From: Microcoleus sp. FACHB-68
GTDB lineage: Bacteria > Cyanobacteriota > Cyanobacteriia > Cyanobacteriales > Oscillatoriaceae
NCBI RefSeq assembly: GCF_014695715.1
Contig: NZ_JACJOT010000009.1
Span: forward strand, 425,266 to 489,265
Length of the DNA stretch: 64,000 nt
Reading direction: 5' to 3'
Shown: one piece after another, positions 35,119 through 45,117 of the stretch
Position numbering within the stretch: position 1 is the first letter of the stretch
Layout: each line of letters opens with the position of its first letter
Translations under genes and position numbers: made by a program
Notes under the pieces: model-generated
Databases searched by the model: none
The model's input: only the letters and a program-made list of their open reading frames with translations
Told to the model about the DNA's origin: nothing

Positions 35119-38100
35119 ATGAGCCGCATTTTACTCTTGCTACACGATCAGGAAAACCGGCAATGGCTAGCGGCTGAGCTAGCCAAACAATACCATGTCA
35201 CAATCCCTGATGAAGAGACGAATGAGCCGATAGCAGATGTCGTAGCACTGGCGCGTTTCGATCTTTGCCTTGTGGACGCACCGGCTTTTGAGCAGTACCG
35301 GCACCAGCTAGAAGTGAGAAAAGCGTCTGAAGAACCCGTATTTTTGCCCGTTGTACTTGTGGGGGATCGCCGGCATTTGCACAGCCTAGCGCTCCCGTCG
35401 TGGCACAGTAGTGTTGATGACGTGTTGCTCACACCCACGCTGCCGGTGGAACTAAACTTGCGGGTGGACAGCCTGTTGCGAACTCGACGCCTCTCATTAG
35501 AAATGCAACAGCGCAAAATAAAAGAAATGTTAGAAGCCACCTCTTTGATGCGGCACAGTGAAGAAAGCTTTCGCTTGTTAATTGAAGGACTGACAGACTA
35601 CGCCATTTTTATGCTGGACATCGATGGGCGAGTCACGAGTTGGAACATTGGTGCTGAACGCATTATGGGCTACCGCGCTGAAAAAATTTTGGGGGCGCAT
35701 TTCTCCTGCTTTTACACCCGCGAAGATATTAGGTGCGACAAGCCGGCACAAGAGTTGCAAATGGTGCTCACCGCCGATCAGTGCGAAGATGAAGGCGTTC
35801 GCGTGCGTCAGGATCGGTCGCAATTTTGGGCAAATATGACGATCACTGCTTTGCGGGATGCTAACAAAGAGCATCCGAAGGGTGAAAAGCAGGAGTTAGT
35901 CGGTTTTTCCGTAATTATTCACGATCTGAGCGAGCGAAAAAAGATTGACGAAGAACTCTGTCAAGCCAACCGATCCCTAAGACTTCTTTGTGATTGTAAT
36001 CAGGCACTTGTCCGCGCTTCAGACGAATCGGAATTACTGCACGATATTTGTAGAATTATCGTAGAAATTGGCAAATACCGTGCTTGCTGGGTTGACTTGA
36101 GCGAACTGGGCAACCCTGATCGCTTGCGGACAGTTGCCCGATCAGGTGTGGAGCTTGAACAATTAAGGGGGGAAAACGAAGCCGCTGAATTTTCAATTTT
36201 CACCGGCACTGATACGGCGCAAAACTTTGGCAGCGATTTTCATCATTACCCGATGTGTGAGCCAACGGCGGGTTGCGGTGGATCTTTCCTTGCCTTGCCC
36301 CTACTGGATGCAAACCGCAAAAAAGACAAAGGAAAATTAGAAGCGGAAGCACCTTCTTTACAGACCGATCTTTTTGGGGTTTTAACCATTTATATCGCCG
36401 AACCGGATACCTTTAAGCCCCAAGAAGTGCAACTGCTTCAAGAATTGGCAAATGACGTGGCTTATGGTATAATTTCGCTGCGAACTCGTGTTGAACGCTC
36501 CAAAGCACAAGCCGCATTGCAAGAAAGCGAAGAACGTTATCGGCAGTTAGTCGAACTTTCCCCAGAAGCGATCATTGTCCAAAGCTACGGCAAGATCGAC
36601 TTGATCAATAGTGCCGGTGTTAAACTGCTCGGTGCCACCCGTTCCGAACAGCTCATCGGGCAGCCGGCGCGCGATTTCGTACATCCTGATTATCAGGAAA
36701 TGCTGACATCAAGAACTGACATCGGCACAGCAGAAACCCAGGAAGTGCGCTTCACCGAACAAAAGTTGCGCCGGCTTGATGGCACAGAAGTGGATGTCGA
36801 GTCGGCAGCGACTTTTTTCAGCTACCAATCTGTGCCGGCAGTGTTGACAGTCGCCCGCGATCTGACTGAACGCAAGCAGATGGAAGAAGCGCTGCGACAG
36901 TCTGAAGAACTTCACCGATTGACGCTTAGCAATATTTCCGAAGCCGTTTTAATTACCGATAATAGTGGGGATTTTACTTATATTTGCCCTAACATCCACC
37001 TAGTATTTAATCGCTCCTTGGAAGAGGTGCAAGCCTTGGGCAATATTGCTCAGTTGTTAGGAGAAAATTTGTTTGATCGTAACCATTTAGAAATTTCTGG
37101 AGAAATTCAAAATATTGAGTGGCAACCAACCGAAAAAATAGGCATTCACCGCACCTTACTTGTCAGCGTTAAACGCGTTTCAATTAATAACGGCACCATC
37201 CTTTACACTTGCCGCGATATTACCGAAAGAGTTCAAGCCGAAGCCGCGCTCAAGCAAAGTGAAGAACTACTACGAACCGTGGTGGAAACTCTGCCGGTGG
37301 GAATTTGGTTTACCGACCGGCAAGGTAAAATTTTGTTAGTAAATCCAGCCGGTGAACAAATTTGGGGCGGGCTTCGCTATCTCAACGCCGAAAGATACGC
37401 GGAATATAAAGGTTGGTGGGCTGACACCGGCAAACCCCTCAGCGTTGATGAGTGGGCGGGAGGGCGTGCGATTATCAAAGGCGAAACCTCAATTAACGAT
37501 GTAATTGACATTCAGTGCTTTGATGGAAAACGCAAAACCATTCTCAACTCAGCCGTACCCCTACGGAATGCCCAACAAGAAGTTACGGGGGCAATTATTG
37601 TTAATCAAGATATCACCGAACTGAGACAGGTGCAAGAAGCGCTGCGTGAATCAAATCGGCGAATTGTTAACATTCTCGAAAGCATCACGGATGCCTTTTT
37701 CGCCCTTGATCGTCAGTGGCATTTCACCTATATTAACCGCCAAGCCGAGCAGCTTTTACAAAAGAACCGGCAAGAACTTTTAGGTAAAAATATTTGGGAT
37801 GTGTTTTCTGAGGCAGTCGGCTCAATTTTCTTGGAACAGTATCAGCAAGCCGTTTCCACCGGCATTGCTGTCAGCTTTGAAGGGTTTTACCAGCCGCTCA
37901 ATACTTGGTTTGAAGTTCACGCTTACCCAGGTGAAGATGGACTAGCCGTTTATTTTCAAGATGTTAGCGAACGCAAGCAGGCGCAGGAAGCACTGTTGGA
38001 AAGTGCTCACCAACTGCGAGCGGTATTTGAGGGCGCACTCGATGCCATGATTGTTGTCGATGACACCGGCCATTTTGTTGTCGTCAATCCAGCAGCTGGG

Positions 38101-40500
38101 GTGATTTTTGGTTTGTCGCCGGCAGAATTGATCAATCGCCACATTATGGACTTCGTACCTGAAGCCGGTTTGGATTTTGAACAAGCTTGGCAAATCTTTT
38201 GCAGCAAAGGGCGGATCACCGGCGAGTTTCGCCTACAGCGTCCGGATAAAACCCTGGTGGAAATTGAGTATTCTGCAGTTGCTAACTTTTTGCCTAATCG
38301 CCATCTTTCAGTCATGCGCGACATCACTAATCGCAAACGCACTGAGCAGGAGTTGAAGCAATATCGCGAACAGTTGGAATTGCTGGTTGAGGCGCGTACC
38401 GGCGAACTCACAAAAGCCAATGAACAACTGCAACAGGAAATTTGCTCACGATCACGAGTAGAAGCAGCGCACAGGCAAAGTGAAGAGCAACTGCGGACTC
38501 TAATTAATGCTATGCCCGATATTGTTTGTTTTAAAGACGGGCAGGGGCGATGGTTAGAAGCCAATGATGCGATCTTGCAACTGTTTGAGCTAGAAGGATT
38601 GAATTATCTTGGTCAAACAGATTCCGATCTGGCAAATTTATCGGGTTTTTATCGTGATGCTTTCTTAGGGTGCGAGCGAACGGATGAAGCTGCCTGGAAC
38701 AACGGAAAGTTGTCTCGTGCGGAAGAAGTAATTCCCCAGCCAAATGGAGCGATAAAAATTTACGATGTGATCAAGGTGCCTCTGTTCGACGACTGCCACA
38801 ACCGCAAAGGTCTAGTTCTGTTGGGGCGCGACATCACTGAACGCAAACGCGCTGAGGGAGAACTCGTGCGCTTGGCGTCAATTGTAGAGTCTTCTGATGA
38901 CGCAATTGTGAGTAAGACATTGGATGGGATCGTTGTTAGCTGGAATGCCGGTGCTGAAAAAATATATGGTTACTCGACAGAGGAGATGAAAGGACGCTCT
39001 ATGAATATCCTCGCTCCACCAGACCATCCTTTTGAGATGCGGCGAATTCTAGAACGAATTGAGCAGGGAGGGCGTCTTGAGCATTACGAAACCATGCGGA
39101 TGCGGAAAGATGGTCAGCCAATTCATGTTTCTATGACGATTTCTCCGATTGTTGATGCAGTCGGCAGAATTATTGGGGTTTCTACAATTGCTCGTGATAT
39201 CACCGACCGTAAGCGGATAGAAGCAGCTTTAGAACGACTGCGGCATCAAAATGAGTTAATTTTGAATTCCGCAGGGGAAGGAATTTGCGGGTTGGATGCG
39301 CGAGGCAGAACGACGTTTGTCAATCCGGCAGCTTCGAGAATGGTTGGCTATGAACTGAAAGAACTCCTCGGTCAGCCGATCCATATATTGTTGCAAAAAC
39401 CGCTAATTGCTTATCGGGGAGAGGGCAAACCGGCAAGTGAGGAAATTCCTAACGGTCAGTTTTCCACTCCCCTAGCCTCCGAGTTGGGATCTGCGCCGGT
39501 TCGGACGGTGGAAGCTTTAGCGGTGCGTTCAGCGTCTGCGAAGGGGGTGGGGGTTTACAAATGCCCTGCGCCAGCCTACCAGATGCCGGCAGATCACTCG
39601 CCACAAGATTGTCCGATTTATGCTTCGCTTCAGGATGGTTCAGTTCACCATCTTACGAATGAGGTGTTTTGGCGCAAGGATGGTTCTTGTTTTCCGGTTG
39701 AGTACGTCAGCACGCCGATTCGAGAGCAAGGGGCGATTGTAGGGGCGGTTGTTACGTTTAAGGATATTACGGAACGCCTTGCGGTGGAACGGATGAAGGA
39801 GGAGTTTATTTCGGTGGTGAGCCACGAACTCCGAACACCCCTGACTTCTATGCGCGGGGCTTTGGGGTTACTGGCGGCAGGACTACTCTCCCAAAGCCCG
39901 CAGAAGGCGCAGCGGATGCTGGATATTGCGGTGACGAATACTGACCGTTTGGTGCGTTTGATCAATGACATTCTCGATCTTGAGCGCATCCAGTCGAGCA
40001 AGATTGCGATGAATAAACAAATTTGCAATGCCGGCGATTTGATGTTGCAGGCGGCTGATACGATGCGGACTATGGCTGAAAAAGCTGGGGTGGCGCTTTC
40101 TGTGGTGCCGGTTGACGCCGAACTCTGGGCTGACCCGGATCGTATTCTCCAGGCATTGACAAATCTCTTGAGTAATGCAATAAAATATTCTTCTTCCGGG
40201 ACGATAGTTGGGCTAGCCGGCGAAGTGGGTTCTTCGTCTTTGGCAAATCATCGCGACGGACAGCTTTTAATTAGTGTAAAAGACCAAGGGCGGGGCATCC
40301 CAGCAGACAAACTGGAAACGATTTTTGAACGCTTCCAGCAAGTAGATTCTTCTGACTCCCGCCAGAAGGGGGGCACCGGCTTGGGTTTGGCTATCTGCCG
40401 CAGTATCGTACACCAGCACGATGGCGAGATCTGGGTTGAGAGTGCTTTGGGCGAGGGCAGCACGTTTTGCTTTACGCTGCCACTTTTAAGGCGGGACTAA
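35119..40500 (+). CDS. Nine-PAS, one-GAF sensor histidine kinase
   Basis: A 1793-aa soluble multi-sensor kinase. The first about 125 residues resemble a degenerate receiver. PAS domains begin at about 150, 475, 600, 715, 850, 970, 1130, 1255 and 1380, and a GAF domain lies at about 285-455 between the first two. Each PAS ends with the usual …DITERK-type junction. The ninth holds a low-similarity insert (about residues 1430-1500). A HisKA domain with phospho-His in FISVVSHELRTPLTSM and an HATPase_c with NLLSNAIKYSS and KGGTGLGLAICRS finish it. There is no C-terminal receiver and no neighbouring regulator. Confidence 0.93.
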   Translation: MSRILLLLHDQENRQWLAAELAKQYHVTIPDEETNEPIADVVALARFDLCLVDAPAFEQYRHQLEVRKASEEPVFLPVVLVGDRRHLHSLALPSWHSSVDDVLLTPTLPVELNLRVDSLLRTRRLSLEMQQRKIKEMLEATSLMRHSEESFRLLIEGLTDYAIFMLDIDGRVTSWNIGAERIMGYRAEKILGAHFSCFYTREDIRCDKPAQELQMVLTADQCEDEGVRVRQDRSQFWANMTITALRDANKEHPKGEKQELVGFSVIIHDLSERKKIDEELCQANRSLRLLCDCNQALVRASDESELLHDICRIIVEIGKYRACWVDLSELGNPDRLRTVARSGVELEQLRGENEAAEFSIFTGTDTAQNFGSDFHHYPMCEPTAGCGGSFLALPLLDANRKKDKGKLEAEAPSLQTDLFGVLTIYIAEPDTFKPQEVQLLQELANDVAYGIISLRTRVERSKAQAALQESEERYRQLVELSPEAIIVQSYGKIDLINSAGVKLLGATRSEQLIGQPARDFVHPDYQEMLTSRTDIGTAETQEVRFTEQKLRRLDGTEVDVESAATFFSYQSVPAVLTVARDLTERKQMEEALRQSEELHRLTLSNISEAVLITDNSGDFTYICPNIHLVFNRSLEEVQALGNIAQLLGENLFDRNHLEISGEIQNIEWQPTEKIGIHRTLLVSVKRVSINNGTILYTCRDITERVQAEAALKQSEELLRTVVETLPVGIWFTDRQGKILLVNPAGEQIWGGLRYLNAERYAEYKGWWADTGKPLSVDEWAGGRAIIKGETSINDVIDIQCFDGKRKTILNSAVPLRNAQQEVTGAIIVNQDITELRQVQEALRESNRRIVNILESITDAFFALDRQWHFTYINRQAEQLLQKNRQELLGKNIWDVFSEAVGSIFLEQYQQAVSTGIAVSFEGFYQPLNTWFEVHAYPGEDGLAVYFQDVSERKQAQEALLESAHQLRAVFEGALDAMIVVDDTGHFVVVNPAAGVIFGLSPAELINRHIMDFVPEAGLDFEQAWQIFCSKGRITGEFRLQRPDKTLVEIEYSAVANFLPNRHLSVMRDITNRKRTEQELKQYREQLELLVEARTGELTKANEQLQQEICSRSRVEAAHRQSEEQLRTLINAMPDIVCFKDGQGRWLEANDAILQLFELEGLNYLGQTDSDLANLSGFYRDAFLGCERTDEAAWNNGKLSRAEEVIPQPNGAIKIYDVIKVPLFDDCHNRKGLVLLGRDITERKRAEGELVRLASIVESSDDAIVSKTLDGIVVSWNAGAEKIYGYSTEEMKGRSMNILAPPDHPFEMRRILERIEQGGRLEHYETMRMRKDGQPIHVSMTISPIVDAVGRIIGVSTIARDITDRKRIEAALERLRHQNELILNSAGEGICGLDARGRTTFVNPAASRMVGYELKELLGQPIHILLQKPLIAYRGEGKPASEEIPNGQFSTPLASELGSAPVRTVEALAVRSASAKGVGVYKCPAPAYQMPADHSPQDCPIYASLQDGSVHHLTNEVFWRKDGSCFPVEYVSTPIREQGAIVGAVVTFKDITERLAVERMKEEFISVVSHELRTPLTSMRGALGLLAAGLLSQSPQKAQRMLDIAVTNTDRLVRLINDILDLERIQSSKIAMNKQICNAGDLMLQAADTMRTMAEKAGVALSVVPVDAELWADPDRILQALTNLLSNAIKYSSSGTIVGLAGEVGSSSLANHRDGQLLISVKDQGRGIPADKLETIFERFQQVDSSDSRQKGGTGLGLAICRSIVHQHDGEIWVESALGEGSTFCFTLPLLRRD

Positions 40501-40858
40501 GTTGCAGGTGGGCCAGGGTTAGGGGAGTGCCGGTGGAAAATTCTTCTCTCCCGCTGCCCCGTTATGTAATATGGGTCGTTTTTGGCAAGATTTTTCCTTG
40601 TATTTATTTACTTTAGCATGATGCGATGAGTTTTCAAAGAGAGTCAGCAATGTTTATACATTGTAGTTTTTTGAGTTAAGGGTTTGGCTGTTGGCTATTT
40701 TTGGCAAAGCGATCACTTCTTTGAAATTGATTGAATGAAGCGAGGATTGTTTTTTGGAGCCGGCATTCAGGAAATTTTGTTTCAGGGAACTTTTTTTATG
40801 TTGATTGCGCTCTACAAATTCTGCATTATCTTTTGCAGTTTCTGGGGAAAGTTACTCA
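40501..40858. other. Intergenic region upstream of the GH108 gene
   Basis: About 360 bp, T-rich, with no gene. The open frame upstream of ATG 40859 (from about 40805) lacks a plausible start and would bury the signal peptide. Nothing else was recognised. Confidence 0.35.
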
Positions 40859-41533
40859 ATGAATTTTAGAGAATGGGCTGGGCGAAAAAGTCAGCCGGTT
40901 CTAGCTTTAAATCTGGTTTTAGGACTATTTGCAGGTTCTTTGTCGGTTCCGCTATTGCCGGCTGATTGTTGGGCGCAAGCTCAATCAGTGGCAGCTTTTG
41001 ATTCGGCGTCTTTTCAAGCGGCTTTACGTTTTACGCTTTACTTTGAGGGCGGGTACTCGAATCATTCAGCAGATGTGGGGGGCAAAACGTATCGTGGAAT
41101 TTTGCAACCTGAATATGATGCGTATCGAGCCGGCAAGGGGTTGCCGGTTCAAGATGTGCGGCGGATGGATAATTCTGAACTCTGGGAAATTTACTATAGT
41201 TACTGGGACGCTTCTAGGGCTGAGTCAATGTCTCCCATTTTGGGTGTGGCGATGTTTGATACGGCTGTGAATTTTGGTAGATCGGGAGCGGTGCGATTTC
41301 TTCAGCAGGCTTTGGCAGTGCCGGTGACGGGATCTTTTAATTCTGAGACGTTTCAGGCTTTGCAAAGTCAAAATCAGGAAGAGATTGCTAAACGGATGAT
41401 TGAGAATCGCATTCAATACCGTTACAAGCGTGTGAGAGAAAGTCCTTCTCAGCAGGTTTTTTTGCAAGGTTGGCTGAATCGAGACTATTCTTTATGGAGT
41501 TATCTTCAGTGGTATCAACAACAAAGCCGGTGA
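40859..41533 (+). CDS. Exported glycoside hydrolase family 108 protein (peptidoglycan hydrolase-like)
   Basis: A 224-aa protein starting at MNFREWAG, which gives a signal peptide (LALNLVLGLFAGSLSVPLLPADCWAQ). The GH108 core has the catalytic Glu in FTLYFEGGYSNHSADVGGKT and the typical YRGILQPEYDAYR. The C-terminal half is the PG_binding_3 region (ILGVAMFDTAVNFGRSGAVRFLQQAL, then RMIENRIQYR). Most relatives are phage lysins; with a signal peptide this one probably acts in cell-wall turnover. Confidence 0.88.
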   Translation: MNFREWAGRKSQPVLALNLVLGLFAGSLSVPLLPADCWAQAQSVAAFDSASFQAALRFTLYFEGGYSNHSADVGGKTYRGILQPEYDAYRAGKGLPVQDVRRMDNSELWEIYYSYWDASRAESMSPILGVAMFDTAVNFGRSGAVRFLQQALAVPVTGSFNSETFQALQSQNQEEIAKRMIENRIQYRYKRVRESPSQQVFLQGWLNRDYSLWSYLQWYQQQSR

Positions 41534-41593
41534 GCATGAGGATACGTTGGTTTGGAGCTATCAGGTTGGGTTGGAAATTTTTTATATAGAACC

Positions 41594-41672
41594 GCAGATA
41601 AACGCAGATAAACGCAGATGTATGCGAGAGGCTGTCGTTAGGGGTAGGCAGATAAACGCAGATATTGGCAGA
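41594..41672. repeat. 10-bp periodic CGCAGATAAA repeat (dispersed family)
   Basis: GCAGAT units recur every 10 bp (41594, 41604, 41614), then again at 41648, 41658 and 41668, after a unique 25-bp stretch. It is the reverse complement of the TCTGT repeat at 6621-6660, and lies between the GH108 and GUN4-like genes. Confidence 0.7.
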
Positions 41673-41707
41673 TGAGCTATCTAGTTTGGCAAGAGGTTTG
41701 AGGTGAT

Positions 41708-42262
41708 ATGAGTTACTTTAAGTCGGTTAATTTTGCTGTATTCGTCAGCGCGATTGTTGCGGTTTCTGCGACGGCGCTTGTCGTGATGAATTCTCCCACC
41801 GGCAGAGTGGAAGCGGTGAACCCTTCGGTGAAAAGTTCAGAGGTTGGAGCGAATTATGGAAAACTTCAAGATTTACTGAAGGCTGGCAAATGGGAAAAGG
41901 CTAATTCAGAAACAACGCGGTTAATGCTTTGGATTGCTTATCAAGGCAAGGAAGTTCCTGAAGTTTGGATAGACCCAGAAACAATGGCAAAGTTTCCTTG
42001 CACTGACTTACGCACGATTAACCGGCTGTGGGTTGAAAGTAGCAAAGGGCGTTTAGGCTTTTCTGTGCAAAGGCGTATTTATGAACAAGCTGGAAAAGAT
42101 TGGTTAAAATTTAATGAACGCCTGGGTTGGTACAGTCCTAGTGGAGATTTAGACGGCAACAGTCTAACTGAAAAACCCAAGGATGGAGGTTTACCATTAA
42201 TTACAAGGGAAATCGGTTGGCCTTCTTTGACGCAGCGGCTAGGGGAGTGTGGAATACAGTAA
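41708..42262 (+). CDS. GUN4-domain protein
   Basis: A 184-aa protein with an N-terminal membrane anchor (FAVFVSAIVAVSATALVVM) and a GUN4 domain (about 45-150). Diagnostic parts are YGKLQDLLKAGKWEKANSET, FPCTDLRTINRLWVESSKG and FSVQRRIYEQAG. GUN4 proper binds porphyrins and stimulates Mg-chelatase; membrane-anchored or accessory GUN4 proteins are frequent in cyanobacteria with unknown ligands. This is probably an accessory paralogue rather than the main Gun4. Confidence 0.88.
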   Translation: MSYFKSVNFAVFVSAIVAVSATALVVMNSPTGRVEAVNPSVKSSEVGANYGKLQDLLKAGKWEKANSETTRLMLWIAYQGKEVPEVWIDPETMAKFPCTDLRTINRLWVESSKGRLGFSVQRRIYEQAGKDWLKFNERLGWYSPSGDLDGNSLTEKPKDGGLPLITREIGWPSLTQRLGECGIQ

Positions 42263-42306
42263 ATTATCTTTAAATTGATGCCGGCTACTTTAGGAACGGG
42301 CAGGAA

Positions 42307-43518
42307 ATGCAGGGACAACAAATTCATTCTCAGGATTTTTCGTGGCCGTTCTGGCCGGCTCTGCCCATTTATCCTTACGGCAGACGGAAAACTATCTGCC
42401 AAGAAGTGGTTAAGGATACGGTTTGGACGTTTGACCAGCTTCAGGGCATCTTTTATGTGGTCGTGCCTATTCGCATGACAGTGGTCAAACTCGATAGCGG
42501 CGGTCTACTGATCTATGCGCCGGTTGCGCCGACTCCTGAGTGCGTGCGACTGATGAATGAGTTAGTAGAAAAACACGGTGACGTTAAGTACATTATTCTG
42601 CCAACGATCTCCGGTTTAGAGCACAAAGTCTTTGTGGGACCCTTTGCCAGACGCTTTCCCAGTGCACAGGTCTTTGTCGCGCCTTCTCAGTGGAGTTTCC
42701 CGCTAAATTTACCCCTAAGTTGGCTTGGCTTGCCGGCCAAACGCACTCACGTACTTCCACAAGAGTGCAGCAAAACTCCTTTTGCCGGCCAGTTTGATTA
42801 CGCGATTTTAGGGCCGGTGGAACTTGGCCCTGGACGATTTGCAGAAGTTGCTTTTTTTGATCACCGATCTCGCACGCTGCTGCTAGCAGACTCGGTGGTT
42901 TCTATCCCCAAAGATCCCCCAGCAATTGTCGAAGTTGATCCCTATCCCTTGCTATTCCATGCCAAGGATGATGCCACTGATCGGCTAGAAGACACTCCGG
43001 AAAACCGCCGTAAAGGATGGCAGCGTATTTGCTTATTTGCGATGTACTTTCAACCAAGTGTGCTGGAAGTTCCCAAATGGGGTGAAATATTTCGCAACGC
43101 TTTTAAAGCACCAGATCGTTCCAAGAAAGGTTATTTCGGCTTGTTTCCCTTCCAGTGGAACCCAGAATGGAAACGGTCATTTGATGCGCTACGAGGCGAG
43201 GGTCGTTTGTTTGTTGCACCTGTTCTTCAAGCACTCATTCTGAACCGATCTCCGAAGGAAACCTTGGAATGGGCTGATCGGGTAGCCGGTTGGGATTTTC
43301 AGCGAATTATTCCCTGTCACTTTGACTCCCCCATTAAAGCAGATTCGCAGCAGTTTCGCCAAGCGTTTTCTTTTCTGGAAAAACAGCCTTCTCGGAGTAC
43401 CGGCTGGTTGGGGACTAGCACTTATCCATTGCCAGAGATAGATTTTAAATTACTGAGGGAAATCGATACAAATTTGAGCAAATCTGGCATTGTGCCGGCA
43501 CCGAAAGAAAAGATTTAA
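42307..43518 (+). CDS. DUF4336-domain protein
   Basis: A 403-aa soluble protein. The DUF4336 pattern is clear: DSGGLLIYAPVAPTPECVRLMNELVEKHG, then YIILPTISGLEHKVFVGPFARRFP and FFDHRSRTLLLADSVVSIP. DUF4336 resembles a metallo-beta-lactamase fold, and HDxxH-type ligands are only partly evident. It is common in cyanobacteria and plastid-bearing eukaryotes with unknown function. It begins 44 bp after the GUN4-like gene, so the two may be co-transcribed. Confidence 0.85.
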   Translation: MQGQQIHSQDFSWPFWPALPIYPYGRRKTICQEVVKDTVWTFDQLQGIFYVVVPIRMTVVKLDSGGLLIYAPVAPTPECVRLMNELVEKHGDVKYIILPTISGLEHKVFVGPFARRFPSAQVFVAPSQWSFPLNLPLSWLGLPAKRTHVLPQECSKTPFAGQFDYAILGPVELGPGRFAEVAFFDHRSRTLLLADSVVSIPKDPPAIVEVDPYPLLFHAKDDATDRLEDTPENRRKGWQRICLFAMYFQPSVLEVPKWGEIFRNAFKAPDRSKKGYFGLFPFQWNPEWKRSFDALRGEGRLFVAPVLQALILNRSPKETLEWADRVAGWDFQRIIPCHFDSPIKADSQQFRQAFSFLEKQPSRSTGWLGTSTYPLPEIDFKLLREIDTNLSKSGIVPAPKEKI

Positions 43519-43742
43519 CGAAGCACTTGCGTCAGTTACTTTTTTCACTACTTGCCTGTCGGATAATCGGCCTATGTTTTCACTCGATTGACTCAGCAAG
43601 ACATCAATCGAAAAGTATCTTGTTTAAAAATACGCAAATTAAAGTTTTGATGCCACTTCAACTTTTACCTAGCTCTAAATAAGTAAACAGTATAAATTAT
43701 TAAATAAGCCAATTTCTGACAAGCTTGTGGAGATCGTTATTT

Positions 43743-44669
43743 ATGCGCCGGCCTTTAAAGCACTTCAGTTTTTTTTCCCTAACTCTGCTTCTGTCACTCA
43801 GTTTGCCGGTGTTACCCTTTACTTCCAACTGGAAACCGCTAACGGCACAAGCCCAAACTGCTCAAGATAGAGCCGGTGAGGCACAGCGACTCTATCAAAA
43901 AGGAGAGCAACTGTATCAGCAAGGGCAACTTAAAGAAGCTTTACAACCGCTTCAGCAAGCTGTAGCCATCTATAGAGAAATTGGCGATCGTCCTGGGGAA
44001 GCCGTAACTCTGACTCGCCGAGGAAGAATTTACGATATTCTCGGCCAGTATAACCCAGCCCTAGAGGATTATCAGCAAGCTTTGGCCATTTACAAACAGA
44101 TCGGCGAACGTCGAGGAGAAGCAATTGCTCTCGATTACATCGGTAGGATTTATGATCGGCAAGGAGATTCTCAAAAAGCGCTGGATTTTCAACAGCAGGC
44201 TTTGGTAATTTTCAAAGAAACGGGAAATCGGCGCAGTGAAGCGATTGTTCTGGGAAATATCGGCAGAATTTATGACTATTCCAGCCAATTTGATCAAGCG
44301 CTGAACTACTATCAGCAATCTTTAGATATTTCCAAAGAAGTTGGCGAGCGTCAAGGCGAAGCAATTATTCTGGATTATATGGGAGTGATTTACAACAATC
44401 AAGGCCAGCATGAAAAGGCGTTGCAATCTCACCAGCAATCTCTAGCACTTTTTAAAGACTTGGGTATTCGCCGCAGTGAGGGAATTGTTTTAGCAAATAT
44501 TGGTGCAGTCTATAACAATCAAGATCAGCCTCAAAAAGCGCTGGACTACTATCAGCAAGCATTAGCTATTTATCAAGAAGTTGGCGATCAAGAAGGGGTA
44601 GAAGCTACCCAACGGCAAATCCAGCAAATACAGCAAAAACGCTCAAATACTGAGACATCGTCTCTTTGA
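43743..44669 (+). CDS. Exported tetratricopeptide-repeat protein
   Basis: A 308-aa protein from ATG 43743, with a signal peptide (FSLTLLLSLSLPVLPFTSN…AQAQ). Six to seven TPR units of about 40 residues follow, each of the form GEAIxLxxIGxIYDxxGxxxKALDYYQQALxIxKExGDR. The repeats are close to each other at DNA level (about 120-bp period), suggesting recent internal duplication. TPR arrays bind proteins; the partner is unknown. Confidence 0.88.
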   Translation: MRRPLKHFSFFSLTLLLSLSLPVLPFTSNWKPLTAQAQTAQDRAGEAQRLYQKGEQLYQQGQLKEALQPLQQAVAIYREIGDRPGEAVTLTRRGRIYDILGQYNPALEDYQQALAIYKQIGERRGEAIALDYIGRIYDRQGDSQKALDFQQQALVIFKETGNRRSEAIVLGNIGRIYDYSSQFDQALNYYQQSLDISKEVGERQGEAIILDYMGVIYNNQGQHEKALQSHQQSLALFKDLGIRRSEGIVLANIGAVYNNQDQPQKALDYYQQALAIYQEVGDQEGVEATQRQIQQIQQKRSNTETSSL

Positions 44670-45117
44670 TTGACTGCCGGCAACGATAGCTAACCTTTCC
44701 GGGAGTTTGCAACTTCTTCAAACTGCCCCAACTTGTTGCCGGCAGAAGCTTTCTAGCAAAAAATTACTAGAAATCCGACTTTAAAAAGAGCATAAACAGC
44801 CTACTATCTATTTTTTTATAAAAAATCCGACTTTAGGAAGAGGAAATTTTGATGACTATTCTGCATCATTAAGCGAACTCTTCATCTCACAAAAACTCAA
44901 TGATTTTAATGTGAATTTAAACTTTCTATTATAACTTTTTCAGCTTTTAACTTTTCAACATTTTTAAATAAATTTCCTTAATTGAAATATAGGGAATTTT
45001 TAAGCTTTTCATACCTGTTTGATAGCCACGTCTCAACCTTGCCCCTAGATAGTTATCAAGGCCACAGGGTGAAGCCTAATTGCTTCTCCTAGCATGAAAA
45101 CATTGGGGAATAGTTAT
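44670..45117. other. Upstream region of the alkaline phosphatase gene
   Basis: About 450 bp, A/T-rich. A 20-bp direct repeat (18 of 20 identical, starting AAATCCGACTTTA) lies at 44771-44790 and 44823-44842. Three AACTT motifs at 44920, 44933 and 44949 resemble half-sites of a cyanobacterial Pho box, but their spacing (13 and 16 bp) does not fit the 11-bp rule. Confidence 0.45.
44771..44842. repeat. 20-bp direct repeat pair upstream of the phosphatase gene
   Basis: Copies at 44771-44790 and 44823-44842 differ at two positions (AAAG versus GGAG near the end) and are 52 bp apart. They are possible regulator sites for the phosphatase gene. Confidence 0.6.

Noticed and set aside
43743..44669. 120-bp tandem DNA repeats in the TPR gene as a repeat element
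   Set aside because: They are the coding repeats of the TPR protein and need no other explanation.
44910..44960. Possible Pho box (AACTT repeats) upstream of the phosphatase
   Set aside because: The three motifs are 13 and 16 bp apart, not the 11-bp period of cyanobacterial Pho boxes, and the region is simply A/T-rich.
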